A stretch of DNA of 64,000 nt. It comes from JADMJV01 sp964649085. Lineage in GTDB: Bacteria; Vulcanimicrobiota; Xenobia; Xenobiales; JADMJV01. The notes below the pieces were generated by a model. The model was given only the letters and a program-made list of their open reading frames with translations. It was not told the DNA's origin and ran no database searches. Shown piece after piece: positions 40,461 through 49,392 of the stretch. The position numbers were made by a program, and so were the translations under genes. Each line of letters opens with the position of its first letter. Positions within the stretch are counted from its first letter, which is position 1. The stretch is from positions 1 through 64,000 of the forward strand of contig CAZYPN010000021.1 of assembly GCA_964649085.1 (NCBI GenBank), in the 5' to 3' direction.

Positions 40461-43429
40461 GGGTGATCGCGTGGTCGCTGCACTACCCCCGGCTCGTGCT
40501 GGCTACCTGGGCGTTGATCGTGGTGGCCGCTCTGGGTGCTCTGGCGGGCGGGCTGGTGATCCAGTTGAACCCGGCCCTGCCCCCCAACATGGTCATGGTG
40601 GTCGCCCAACAGATGGGCCATTCCGTCAGCGACACCGAGCAGGTGGTGACCATGCCTCTAGAGCGCGCCCTGCAAGACATCGAGGGTCTGCGAGCTCATC
40701 GCTCCCAGACCTTGCCAGGGATGGTGATGCTGACCCTCGAGTTCGACTACCGCAAGGCCCTGGGACCTTCGCTGGAACAGGTGCGGGCGCGAATACTGGC
40801 GATGGACGAACTGAAAGGCTGGCAGTTGGAGGCTCGACCGATGGAGCCCCTGCGTCCGGCTTTGCTTCATCTGGCACTGCATCATCCACTGCCTGAACAA
40901 CTGCAATGGTTAGAGCAGACCGGCTTGCCCCAGTTGCGACAACTCTCGGGCGTGGCTTCGGTGCACCTGCTGGGGCAGCCCGAACCTATTTGGGAGATCA
41001 TGGTCGACCCCCAACGGTTGCAGCGTCACGGCCTGACGCTCGAGGACCTCTATCACTGGCTAAAATCGTTGCCTGTTGAGCACGGCCTGGGTGAATTGCG
41101 CACTTCCACTGCTCCCACCCGGGCGCTCGTCGCCGAGCGAAACGAGCTCGAGCAAGACCCCGGCTCACAAAGGGTGCGAGAACGACCGCGCCGCCTGTTG
41201 CTTCGCGAGCTGGCCGAGGTCATGCGCAGCGATAACCCGACCTCGCCGCGCTATCGTCACAACGGGGCCAGAGCTGTCCAAATTTGTGTGCAGGCTTTGC
41301 CGGAGGCTTCGACCCCCGGGGTGCTGAGGAGGGTAGAGAACTGGATCGAGCAGGCCGAAGCCGTCGGGTTGAAGCTTGAAATTGCCTTTGACGGTTCCCA
41401 CCTTCTAAGGCGCATGCTCTGGGATTTTGGGCTGGCGATGGCACTGGGCCTGGCGTTGCTGACGTTGTCACTTTATCTGTTCCTGGGCGAAGCCAGGGGG
41501 GTGCTCATCGCTTTGGCCACGCCCCTGGCTTCGCTGGCACTTACCCTGGTTTGCCTCTTCGTTTTGGGATTCAGTCTCAACTCGTCGACGCTGGTGGGTT
41601 TGTTGCTGGCCTGCGGGCGACTGGTCGATGATACGATCCTCGATCTGGATGCCGTTCGTCGCCAACTGGCTCGGGGCCGAACGGCCGCCGAGTCGGCCCT
41701 CTTGGGCTGCAGTGAGGTGCGGCGGGCCGTCGTTTCCTCCACGCTGGTCACCCTGCTGGCTGCGCTGGTGCTGACGCGCGTGGGTGGCGTCGTGCAGGAT
41801 ATGTTCGAGGCCATCGCCTGGGCCTACGGGCTGGCCCTGGTAGCCTCGTTGACGGCGGCCGTTACACTCACCCCGGTGCTGGCGGCCTGGGTGTATTCCC
41901 GAGCGGGACTGTTGCCCGCACCCGGCGGAGAGGGTCTGCGCCGACGCTACCGAGCCGGTTTGCAAGAGGTGCTGCGTCACCCGGGTAGCGTGCTCGGCCT
42001 GGCCGTTGCTGCTTGCTACCTCTCTGTGGTGATGCTGCCCCGAATCGGCTACGAGATGATGCCCCTGGCCGATACCGGTCAATTCATCGGATTTCTCGAG
42101 GGTCCGCCGGGTTCCAGTCGTGATCAGGTCGAACGCCTGGCCCAGGGCGTTGAGAAGCTGCTGCTCAGACAGCCCGAGGTGCAGGACGTCAGCTGTGAGG
42201 TGGCCGGCACGACTCCCATCGGAGTGTTCAGCGGTCACGGTCAGATGGCCGAGAATTCAGCCACTTTCCTGGTAACTCTGGGCGATGACCGAAGGCGTCG
42301 AGCCTTATGGGAACTGGCCGACGCCGTACAGAGCGAGGCTCGGCGCCAGTATCCCCAATTGCGTCGCCTGACCTTCAAAGAGCTGGGGGCTGATATGATG
42401 GCCTCGGCCTCTGCTCCCTTGGAACTGGTGTTGCGAGGCCCCGAACTGGCTCGATTGAGCCGGTTGGGTGAGCAGATGTTGCAGTTGGCTCCCTCAGTGG
42501 GAGTCGTCACACCGGCCACTTCCTGGCAGCTGGGCCAACCTCAGTTGGTGTTGCGGGGGGTGAGCGATCGAAACGGAACCCGCCTGGGCCTGGGTGGTGG
42601 TCAACTGGAGCGCTCGGGGCTGTCGGCTCATCCCTGGATGCTGAGCTATCGACCGGCGGTACGCCGTTCTCCGGCCGACCTCGAAGGTTGGAGCCAGGGA
42701 ACCACAACCTCGCTAACCTCCGAGCGCATCGACCACGACCAGGGGCAGCGAAGTCTAACGGTGATGGGCTTCTATCGGAAGGGGACCGGAGGCTCCATGC
42801 AACTGCAAATGAACTGGCTGATGGCCGCTCGCATGCAGCTGGCGATCCCCAGCAACTACCAGCTCGAATTGCGCGGCGACATGGTGTTGATGATGGATTC
42901 GTTTGCCCGATTGACGGCCGCGCTGGCCCTGGCCGTGGTGCTGATTTACCTGATATTGGGGCTGCAGTTTGCTTCTTTCACTCTGCCCCTGGTGTTGCTG
43001 GCTTCGATTCCGATGGAGCTCCCCGGAGTCGTCCTGGGTTTGCTACTCACAGGCCAGGGGTTTTCCAGTGTGTCTTTGCTGGGTCTGGTGGTTTTGCACG
43101 GAATGGACCTCACCGCCTCGCTGTTGCTTGTGGACGCGGTATGGGGCCACAAACGAACCAAAGGCTCCCTGGAGGAGGCCCTGTGTGAGGCACTCCCTCG
43201 CAGGCTGTTGCCGATCCTCTTGACGGCCACCATTACCGTGGGCGTGTTGTTGCCGCTGGTGCTGACTCCGGGTGGAGGCTTTGACGCCTATGCTCCGCTG
43301 GTTACCGTGATCGTGGGAGGCCTGCTTTCGTCTACCTTTTTGTCGTTATGGGTCACCCCTGTTCTGCTTCGTTTGCACGGGGGATTTGCCAGGTCTCCCG
43401 ACGAACAAGGCGCCACCGCACAACACTGA
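40457..43429 (+). CDS. RND-family efflux pump (heavy-metal type)
   Basis: This 990-residue inner-membrane protein has the RND layout of two halves, each with one leading helix, a large periplasmic loop and five or six helices. The first half's core helix contains GRLVDDTILDLDAVRRQLARG, where the VDD of proton-relay helix TM4 is retained; the second half has LLGLVVLHGMDLTASLLLVDAV, where the TM10 lysine of drug pumps is absent, as in metal-exporting CzcA/CusA types. It is shorter than the usual 1030-1050 residues. It is coupled to the membrane-fusion protein and followed by a multicopper oxidase, so copper is the likely substrate. Confidence 0.93.
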   Translation: MRVIAWSLHYPRLVLATWALIVVAALGALAGGLVIQLNPALPPNMVMVVAQQMGHSVSDTEQVVTMPLERALQDIEGLRAHRSQTLPGMVMLTLEFDYRKALGPSLEQVRARILAMDELKGWQLEARPMEPLRPALLHLALHHPLPEQLQWLEQTGLPQLRQLSGVASVHLLGQPEPIWEIMVDPQRLQRHGLTLEDLYHWLKSLPVEHGLGELRTSTAPTRALVAERNELEQDPGSQRVRERPRRLLLRELAEVMRSDNPTSPRYRHNGARAVQICVQALPEASTPGVLRRVENWIEQAEAVGLKLEIAFDGSHLLRRMLWDFGLAMALGLALLTLSLYLFLGEARGVLIALATPLASLALTLVCLFVLGFSLNSSTLVGLLLACGRLVDDTILDLDAVRRQLARGRTAAESALLGCSEVRRAVVSSTLVTLLAALVLTRVGGVVQDMFEAIAWAYGLALVASLTAAVTLTPVLAAWVYSRAGLLPAPGGEGLRRRYRAGLQEVLRHPGSVLGLAVAACYLSVVMLPRIGYEMMPLADTGQFIGFLEGPPGSSRDQVERLAQGVEKLLLRQPEVQDVSCEVAGTTPIGVFSGHGQMAENSATFLVTLGDDRRRRALWELADAVQSEARRQYPQLRRLTFKELGADMMASASAPLELVLRGPELARLSRLGEQMLQLAPSVGVVTPATSWQLGQPQLVLRGVSDRNGTRLGLGGGQLERSGLSAHPWMLSYRPAVRRSPADLEGWSQGTTTSLTSERIDHDQGQRSLTVMGFYRKGTGGSMQLQMNWLMAARMQLAIPSNYQLELRGDMVLMMDSFARLTAALALAVVLIYLILGLQFASFTLPLVLLASIPMELPGVVLGLLLTGQGFSSVSLLGLVVLHGMDLTASLLLVDAVWGHKRTKGSLEEALCEALPRRLLPILLTATITVGVLLPLVLTPGGGFDAYAPLVTVIVGGLLSSTFLSLWVTPVLLRLHGGFARSPDEQGATAQH

Positions 43430-43446
43430 TACGGGAGGGGATCCAC

Positions 43447-44973
43447 TTGTCAAAACTCGTCAGCCGTCGCCAACTACTTTCTGCTGGTGCCTCGCTTTGT
43501 GGCCTGGGAGCCATCACGATGCTTTCGGGTTGCGGCAATGAAACCTTACAGAGCATTTTTCAGCAGCCGACCAATGTGAACGTCCCCCCCCCTCAGCCCC
43601 CACAGGTCCCGCCGGCCTTCATTCAGCCCCAGGAGATCCGCAGTGTGGGCACAACGCTGGATACGTCGTTGACGTTGGTCCGCGCCGACCATGTTCTCAA
43701 CGGCGCAAACATCAACGTTCGCACCTATAATGGGACGCTGGGTGGGCCAACGCTCCGTTGTCGTCCCGGTGATCGGCTGCGCGTCAACGTGATCAATCAG
43801 TTGCCAGCTAACCCCGATCAGGGCATGGTGATCGCCGACCATAACGTGCCCCATCACTTCAATTCGACCAATCTTCACACCCACGGTTTGCACGTCTCGC
43901 CGCAGGGCAACAGCGACAACGTTTTCGTAGATATCCAGCCCGGTCAGTCCTTCCAATACGAATACCAGATTCCGGCCAACCATCCGGCCGGAACCTTCTG
44001 GTATCACCCTCACAAACACGGCTCCTCGTCGATGCAACTCTTCAGCGGCATGGCCGGCGCGTTGATTATCGAGGGCGACATCGATCTGGTTCCCGAGATC
44101 GCCGCAGCCCGAGATCTGGTGTATCTGATTACCGAGTTCAATCTGAGCGGCGGCGACGTACCCGCCTTTGTGGGCGCGTCTTTTCCTCTAAATCAGCGCA
44201 CTCTGGCCGTCAATGGCGTGTTTCAGCCCACGCTTCAGGCTTTTTCGGGCGAAGTCGTGCGCTTGCGCGTGATCAACGGCACAGTGCGCACCAACATTCC
44301 TTTCGCGGTCGAGGGCCACGATCTCAACATCATCTCTTTCGACGGCCTGACTTTGCCCAATGTTCGCCAGGCCGGTTCGACGCTCACCGCACCGGGCAAT
44401 CGAGTGGATATTCTGGTCCAGGCCGGGGCGCCCGGGCTCTACGAAATTCGCAAGCTCGTCGACAATTCCAACAATGCGCCCGATGCTCAGCTGGTGCTGG
44501 GCTTCCTGGAGGTTCTGCCCACGGTGGTCAACATGTCGCTGCCCGGCGCCTTGCCTGCTCCTGCAGCTCTGCCCACCATTGAGGCTGGCGAAGTCACCGG
44601 CAATCGAACCCTGACCTTCAGTGTGGGTGCTGGTGGTCCGCTCGGCTTTGGCAGTTTTGAAATCGACGGGGTGCTCTTCGACGAGAATGTCGTCAACCAG
44701 ACGGTCAACCTCGGGGCCGTCGAGGAGTGGAAGCTGGTGAACACCAGCAACGTGGCTCACCCCTTCCATATTCACGTGAACGCCTTTCAGGTGATTTCCA
44801 TCAACGGCGTGGCGTTGCCGGAACCGGAGTGGCGAGACACGATTTTGATTCCCAAGAATGGTGAGGTGGTAATTCGACATCGGTTCGAGGACTTCACCGG
44901 TGTGTTTGTGCTGCACTGCCATATTCTGGTCCACGAAGACATCGGCATGATGCAGGTGGTTGAGGTCGTCTAA
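43447..44973 (+). CDS. Tat-exported lipoprotein multicopper oxidase
   Basis: TTG 43447 has GGAGGGG six bases upstream, giving 508 residues. The N-terminus combines a Tat motif (SRRQLLSAG) and a lipobox (MLSGCGNE). All four copper-ligand motifs are present: HTHGLH, HPHKHG, HPFHIH and HCHILVHEDIGMM with the type-1 Cys. The enzyme oxidises a substrate, such as Cu(I) or an organic phenol, and reduces oxygen to water outside the cytoplasmic membrane. It is 18 bases after the RND gene, so it is probably in the same operon and supports a copper-detoxification role. Confidence 0.95.
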   Translation: MSKLVSRRQLLSAGASLCGLGAITMLSGCGNETLQSIFQQPTNVNVPPPQPPQVPPAFIQPQEIRSVGTTLDTSLTLVRADHVLNGANINVRTYNGTLGGPTLRCRPGDRLRVNVINQLPANPDQGMVIADHNVPHHFNSTNLHTHGLHVSPQGNSDNVFVDIQPGQSFQYEYQIPANHPAGTFWYHPHKHGSSSMQLFSGMAGALIIEGDIDLVPEIAAARDLVYLITEFNLSGGDVPAFVGASFPLNQRTLAVNGVFQPTLQAFSGEVVRLRVINGTVRTNIPFAVEGHDLNIISFDGLTLPNVRQAGSTLTAPGNRVDILVQAGAPGLYEIRKLVDNSNNAPDAQLVLGFLEVLPTVVNMSLPGALPAPAALPTIEAGEVTGNRTLTFSVGAGGPLGFGSFEIDGVLFDENVVNQTVNLGAVEEWKLVNTSNVAHPFHIHVNAFQVISINGVALPEPEWRDTILIPKNGEVVIRHRFEDFTGVFVLHCHILVHEDIGMMQVVEVV

Positions 44974-46556
44974 CCGCCGCCTTGCTGCACCGCTGCGGTC
45001 AGGGCCTGACCCGCCTGGCGAAGGTCGGGGTAGCGTTCGTCGGGCTCGGTTCGGGTCATTCGTTGGCGAATGTCCGCGAGGAGTCCGGTTTGTAGCACCT
45101 GCCCGAGCAACAGGCCCAGCACGTACTGGTCCGAGGCCGGGGTTGGCTGCTCCTGGCGGGCTGCCTCGGGGGCACAGGGGTAGTGAAGGGCGATGGCGTG
45201 GTTTTGCAAAATGGCCCGGCGCCGCTCGAGAAATTTGCGGGGGCTGAATTCCCTCAGTTTGGCGGGTTGACCGGGCCATTTCTCGATGTCTTGCAGCGAG
45301 AACGAGCCGCTGCAGCGACCCTGCTGGTGGTGCTGCAAAACCTCCAGAAAGACCGGGCGTAACAGATCCCATGCCGCCCTGGCCCCCAGGCCCTCGGCCG
45401 GGATGTGTCGCTTGAGCGAAAGCGACTCTCCAGCAAAGTAGAGAAAGAAGTGGCCATAGGCTTCCTTCAGCAGCTGATGGGATTCGTTCTGGAGAAAAGC
45501 ACGAGATTCGTCATCGGCGGGCAGGCACAAGATGACGTCCCCTCGCGGCGTGTCGTAGAGGCGAGCGCGGGGAGTGGGGCTCGACCGCAGCGTGTGCAAC
45601 TGGTGGCCTTCCAGTTGCAGCCCCAAAAAGGGATCCTGATCGGCCTGGCCGGTTCCTTCGCTCCAGAGCCAGTGAAAGGTGGAATAGGCCTCGAGGTTCT
45701 GGCGGCGAGCCTGATCGGAATGCAACAGCGGAAAGGCGCGCTGAAGGTGAACCGACTCCACTCGGCCGTCCTGAACCTTCGAATAGAGTTGTCGGAACAG
45801 CGGCATCGTCAGGGTGGTCGAGGGGGCATGCTGGAATCCCTCGCTCAAGCAGGCTTCTTCCAACACCTGATAACGCTGGGTGAGAGCCTTCCACTGCTGC
45901 GGCTGGTCCTGGCGAAGATACTCGAGTTCGAGCGTCTCCAACGCACAGAACAGGGGGTAGACCTCTTCGGCCGAGCGCCTGCCTGAGCGCATGAGCAAAA
46001 ACAGCCTCTGGAGGCATAGCCTGCGAATGTCATTGAGCTTTTCCAGATGAGCATCGTAGAGCCAGCGTGCGGCCTTGCTGCCCAGCCGAGAGAACAGGCC
46101 ACGAAAGGGCATTTCGCGTTCCAATACGCTGCGCAGTGTTTGCAGCAGCACGGTCAATTTGAACGGCTTGCGCAAATAATCATCAGCCTGAATTCGGGCC
46201 GCCTTGATGGGTACATCCAGGTCGGCATAGCCCGTCATGACGATGCTACGCAGTTGAGGCTGACGCTTCTTGATGGCCGCAATGGTGTCCACGCCGTCCA
46301 GTTCGCCAGCCATTCGTACGTCGCTGAGGATCAGGTGAAACTGTTGTTGCTGTGCGGCTGTAAGCGCCGCCTGGCTACTGCCAACGGCTACCACCCGGTA
46401 GTCGTTTTCATCGAGCACTTCGGCGATCGTCTCGCGTAGAACCTCGTCGTCTTCGAGCAGCAGGATGGACTGCACGGCTAATTCGTTTTCCCAAAGCGGC
46501 CGGGAAGAAATGCACTCGGGAATCGATGACCCATAGCTCGGCATTTCGAAATACAT
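44970..46556 (-). CDS. Response regulator with degenerate kinase-like C-terminal tail
   Basis: ATG 46556 with AGGGA eight bases upstream gives 528 residues; GTG 46475 is an alternative that starts at the receiver domain. The receiver domain (about 28-145) has LLLEDDEVL, the phosphoacceptor Asp in ILSDVRM, the Thr in VMTGYA and the Lys in LRKPF. The rest is not a standard output domain. The last part (about 400-528) has SDQYVLGLLLGQVLQTG and then RMTRTEPDERYPDLRQAGQAL, which looks like the end of a Hanks-type kinase (SD-x-Y-x-LG, DP-x-ERY), but I see no P-loop, HRD or DFG. The stop overlaps the multicopper oxidase stop by three bases. Confidence 0.85.
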   Translation of the reverse strand: MYFEMPSYGSSIPECISSRPLWENELAVQSILLLEDDEVLRETIAEVLDENDYRVVAVGSSQAALTAAQQQQFHLILSDVRMAGELDGVDTIAAIKKRQPQLRSIVMTGYADLDVPIKAARIQADDYLRKPFKLTVLLQTLRSVLEREMPFRGLFSRLGSKAARWLYDAHLEKLNDIRRLCLQRLFLLMRSGRRSAEEVYPLFCALETLELEYLRQDQPQQWKALTQRYQVLEEACLSEGFQHAPSTTLTMPLFRQLYSKVQDGRVESVHLQRAFPLLHSDQARRQNLEAYSTFHWLWSEGTGQADQDPFLGLQLEGHQLHTLRSSPTPRARLYDTPRGDVILCLPADDESRAFLQNESHQLLKEAYGHFFLYFAGESLSLKRHIPAEGLGARAAWDLLRPVFLEVLQHHQQGRCSGSFSLQDIEKWPGQPAKLREFSPRKFLERRRAILQNHAIALHYPCAPEAARQEQPTPASDQYVLGLLLGQVLQTGLLADIRQRMTRTEPDERYPDLRQAGQALTAAVQQGGG

Positions 46557-46655
46557 TTTGAAATTCCCTGGCTTCCACTCCGGGTTGCGCGGGGCCCAAG
46601 GGTTTTCCGACCGGGACAGAAAAGACCACCCCATCCGAGCTGAATGGAGCCACTC

Positions 46656-49100
46656 ATGTCCGCCGATTCACTTGCTCAACAACTGGCTGAGCTTCAAGCA
46701 GAGAACGAAAGTTTACGGAGTCAGCTGTCCGAGCCCGACCTGAAAGCCTTCGAGCAAATTCGGGAACTGCGAAGTGCAAACAAGAAGCTGGCCGACGACG
46801 TGAAACGCCTGACGGGCGAGAGTGTCCAGCTGGCCTTCAAGAATCGGGGCCTGGAGCAGCAGGTCAAGAAGCTTCAGGAAGAGTTGGGACAGGCCGCTGA
46901 ACAGGGCCAGCGACTTCATCAGTCGATGGAAGAGCTGCAGGGTGAACTCTCTCAGAGTCGCGAGCAGGTGCTATCCCACGAACAGGAGCTCGAGCGGCAG
47001 AAGGCGGCTCTGTCGCAAGGACAGGCCTCGCTACACAATCTTCAAGAAGAACTACGTCAGCGCGAAGAGCGGATCGCCAAATTGGAGCACCTGGTCAACG
47101 ACTTCAAGGAGCAGTTTCTCTCCGGAGATTTTGCCGCAGTCGCTGAGCCTCCCTCGGCCGAGGGGGCTTATGCTTTGCTGCAACTCCATCTCGGAGAGGC
47201 TCTGGGGCTTTCCGGACAGACTCTGGTGGATCAGGTCTATGATCTGATGGGTGTCGACCACTCCAGCGACGATATGGAGGTGCTCGAGGACCTTTTTGAG
47301 TGTCTTCAGGACACCGGCGAGGCCGTTTTTTCTTCCCCCGAGGAGCAGGCTGTGTTGAAGCAGTCGCTGCAGCGCACCTGGGGTCTGCTGTCGGGGCAGC
47401 CTTCGCTGACGTCCACCTCGGCGCAGGTTGTGGAAGTCGACTCGATTGCCGAGCCGGAGCCGGTGGCAGAACTCGAACCTGCACCCTCGGCTCCTGCCGA
47501 GCCCGAAGTGGTGGTCGAGGTGGAGCCTGAGCTTGAGCCTGAACCCCCCCTCGATGCGGAGTTGGAGCCAGAGGCCGAAGCCCACGAAGACGCGAGCGCA
47601 GAGTTCCAGGTGCCCGAACTGGAGTTGGCAACGGAGCCCGTCCCTGAAAACGAGCCCGAGCTTGCGGCTGCCGAAGAGGAGCCGGCGGCCGTCGAGCAAG
47701 AGCCGGCCGTCGAGGAAGGCGGCCTGGACCTGGACGCTCTGTTGGGCATGGGCTCCGAGGAGCCGGTGGTCGAGGTTGAGGCTACGTCCCATGGCGACGC
47801 CGAAGTGGTTGACGAAGTGGTTGACGAAATTGCAGAGCCAGCCGCCGAGTCCCAGAGCCCGACTGGAGACCACCATGGTGCCTGGGTGCCGCCTCAGGCG
47901 CGCGCCAAACAGGAACAGATCGAGAGTGCTCTGGAACTGGTTCAAAGCCAGCCCGCTCTGGCTCTGGAAATGTTGGAGCAGGCCCTCGAGGTGGAGGTCT
48001 GGGTGGAAGCCGAGCCGCGGGCGCATCTGGCCGTGGCCAGGCTGAAAGCCAGCCTGCACGACATCATGGACCCTCTCAGCGAGGCGATGGCGGGAGTTGA
48101 GGTCGAGGACCTGTTTCCTCTGCTGTCGGCAGCCGAGTCGGTGGCCCGAGGTTCGGTGGCCGAGCGCCTGGGGTTGTTTTACCAGTTTGGTATGACCTCT
48201 CGAGCCGACATGCTCAAGTTGGAATCAGGAGTGGGCCTGGGTAAGCGCAGTCTGAACCGAGACTTCGTCGCCAGTATCGGCGACGAAGTGGAAGAGCAGA
48301 TCGTGGGCTTTCTTCGCGATCACCTGATCCCCAAAGCCGGACTGCACCTGCCGATGCCCTCTCAGAAGTTTCAGGACCGCCTGGAGGCCACGGGCCCGGC
48401 AGCTTTTGTGGGAACGTTGCGCCAGGCTCTCAGGGCGGTGGACTACACCCTGTTCAATTTCCCCGATCTGAAGGTGCTGACCTATGATGGACCCGACACC
48501 TTCGTCGTGGACGCCTGTGCCGAGCCCGAACTGACCCTGGTGTTCCATCGCGACATCGAAGGGTTGCCCCCCGAGGAACTGTGTTTCCTGGTGTTCCGCC
48601 ATCTGGTGGGTATGTACCGCGGCCACAGCCAACTGGCTCACATGGCCGAAGGCCTGGACGATGCCGCTCGATTGCGCCTCATACAGGCGGCCGTCGAGCT
48701 TTTCCTGGAAGAAAACGCCATGCCCCATCCCGAGCTCCAGCAACGACTCGATGCGTTGCAGCCCGGCCCCGACTTCGAGTCACTGGCCAGCCAGTTGCTC
48801 CTGCAACTCTATCAGGCAAGCAACTGGGAGGGCTTTCTCTACACTCGGGAGTTCCTCTGGCAAGGCGAGGTGTTCAGCAAACGCCTCAACCCGTTGGCGG
48901 ACCACGAGGCGGCGCGTCTCGTGGGCATCACGGCGGCTACCTATGGGAGTCTGCGCGACGAATTGCGCGATCACGAGGCCCTGCTCGAGGAATTGCAGCA
49001 TGGCTTAACACCGCTGTTTGAGGGTAAGCCTGGCCTGGGACCGGCCCGACTACGGCTGCAACGGCTTTGGAACAGCTTCCTTGAGGAAGAACAAGGTTAA
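46656..49100 (+). CDS. Coiled-coil/acidic protein with degenerate M48-like C-terminal domain
   Basis: ATG 46656 has GGAG six bases upstream; ATG 46644 would place the start earlier. The 814-residue product has a coiled coil in about 1-160 (LAELQAENESLRSQLSE, LEQQVKKLQEELGQAAEQ), a helical domain to about 250, an acidic Glu/Pro-rich linker (about 255-405), and a C-terminal globular region. In that region, GPDTFVVDACAEPELTLVFH and LPPEELCFLVFRHLVGMYRGH follow the layout of M48 peptidases, but HExxH is replaced by RHLVG, so it cannot be catalytic. It diverges from the response regulator and may be its effector. Confidence 0.82.
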   Translation: MSADSLAQQLAELQAENESLRSQLSEPDLKAFEQIRELRSANKKLADDVKRLTGESVQLAFKNRGLEQQVKKLQEELGQAAEQGQRLHQSMEELQGELSQSREQVLSHEQELERQKAALSQGQASLHNLQEELRQREERIAKLEHLVNDFKEQFLSGDFAAVAEPPSAEGAYALLQLHLGEALGLSGQTLVDQVYDLMGVDHSSDDMEVLEDLFECLQDTGEAVFSSPEEQAVLKQSLQRTWGLLSGQPSLTSTSAQVVEVDSIAEPEPVAELEPAPSAPAEPEVVVEVEPELEPEPPLDAELEPEAEAHEDASAEFQVPELELATEPVPENEPELAAAEEEPAAVEQEPAVEEGGLDLDALLGMGSEEPVVEVEATSHGDAEVVDEVVDEIAEPAAESQSPTGDHHGAWVPPQARAKQEQIESALELVQSQPALALEMLEQALEVEVWVEAEPRAHLAVARLKASLHDIMDPLSEAMAGVEVEDLFPLLSAAESVARGSVAERLGLFYQFGMTSRADMLKLESGVGLGKRSLNRDFVASIGDEVEEQIVGFLRDHLIPKAGLHLPMPSQKFQDRLEATGPAAFVGTLRQALRAVDYTLFNFPDLKVLTYDGPDTFVVDACAEPELTLVFHRDIEGLPPEELCFLVFRHLVGMYRGHSQLAHMAEGLDDAARLRLIQAAVELFLEENAMPHPELQQRLDALQPGPDFESLASQLLLQLYQASNWEGFLYTREFLWQGEVFSKRLNPLADHEAARLVGITAATYGSLRDELRDHEALLEELQHGLTPLFEGKPGLGPARLRLQRLWNSFLEEEQG

Positions 49101-49170
49101 GCAATTTTTGAGCGGGGGGCGCTAACCTCAACTCAGGCCCGGTGGGGGAATGTGAAAGGAGAGGGCGCCC

Positions 49171-49392
49171 GTGACCAACGCTCAAAACCCAGACCCCACC
49201 CAGGACGTCGACGACGTCGCCCTGCACTTTCTCGAAGCCTGGATTTCATCGCCACAGTCGCCGCCTCCGGCTCCCCTGCCCGAGGTGCAGCGCACCATTG
49301 ACCCGAGCTTGAGGGCGATTGAGCGGCTGGTGGCGCAGCATCAGGACTTGTTCCGTCGCCACACCCCCAGCCGCTCCAGACCCCTGGACTAG
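49171..49392 (+). CDS. Small acidic N-terminus/basic C-terminus protein, unknown
   Basis: GTG 49171 has AAGGAGAGGG a few bases upstream and yields 73 residues. The middle is a helix (DVDDVALHFLEAWI) and a second helix (SLRAIERLVAQHQDLFRRH) precedes a basic tail. No family is recognised. It lies 70 bases after the coiled-coil gene, and its stop overlaps the convergent enolase stop by four bases. The strong Shine-Dalgarno argues that it is real. Confidence 0.65.
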   Translation: MTNAQNPDPTQDVDDVALHFLEAWISSPQSPPPAPLPEVQRTIDPSLRAIERLVAQHQDLFRRHTPSRSRPLD

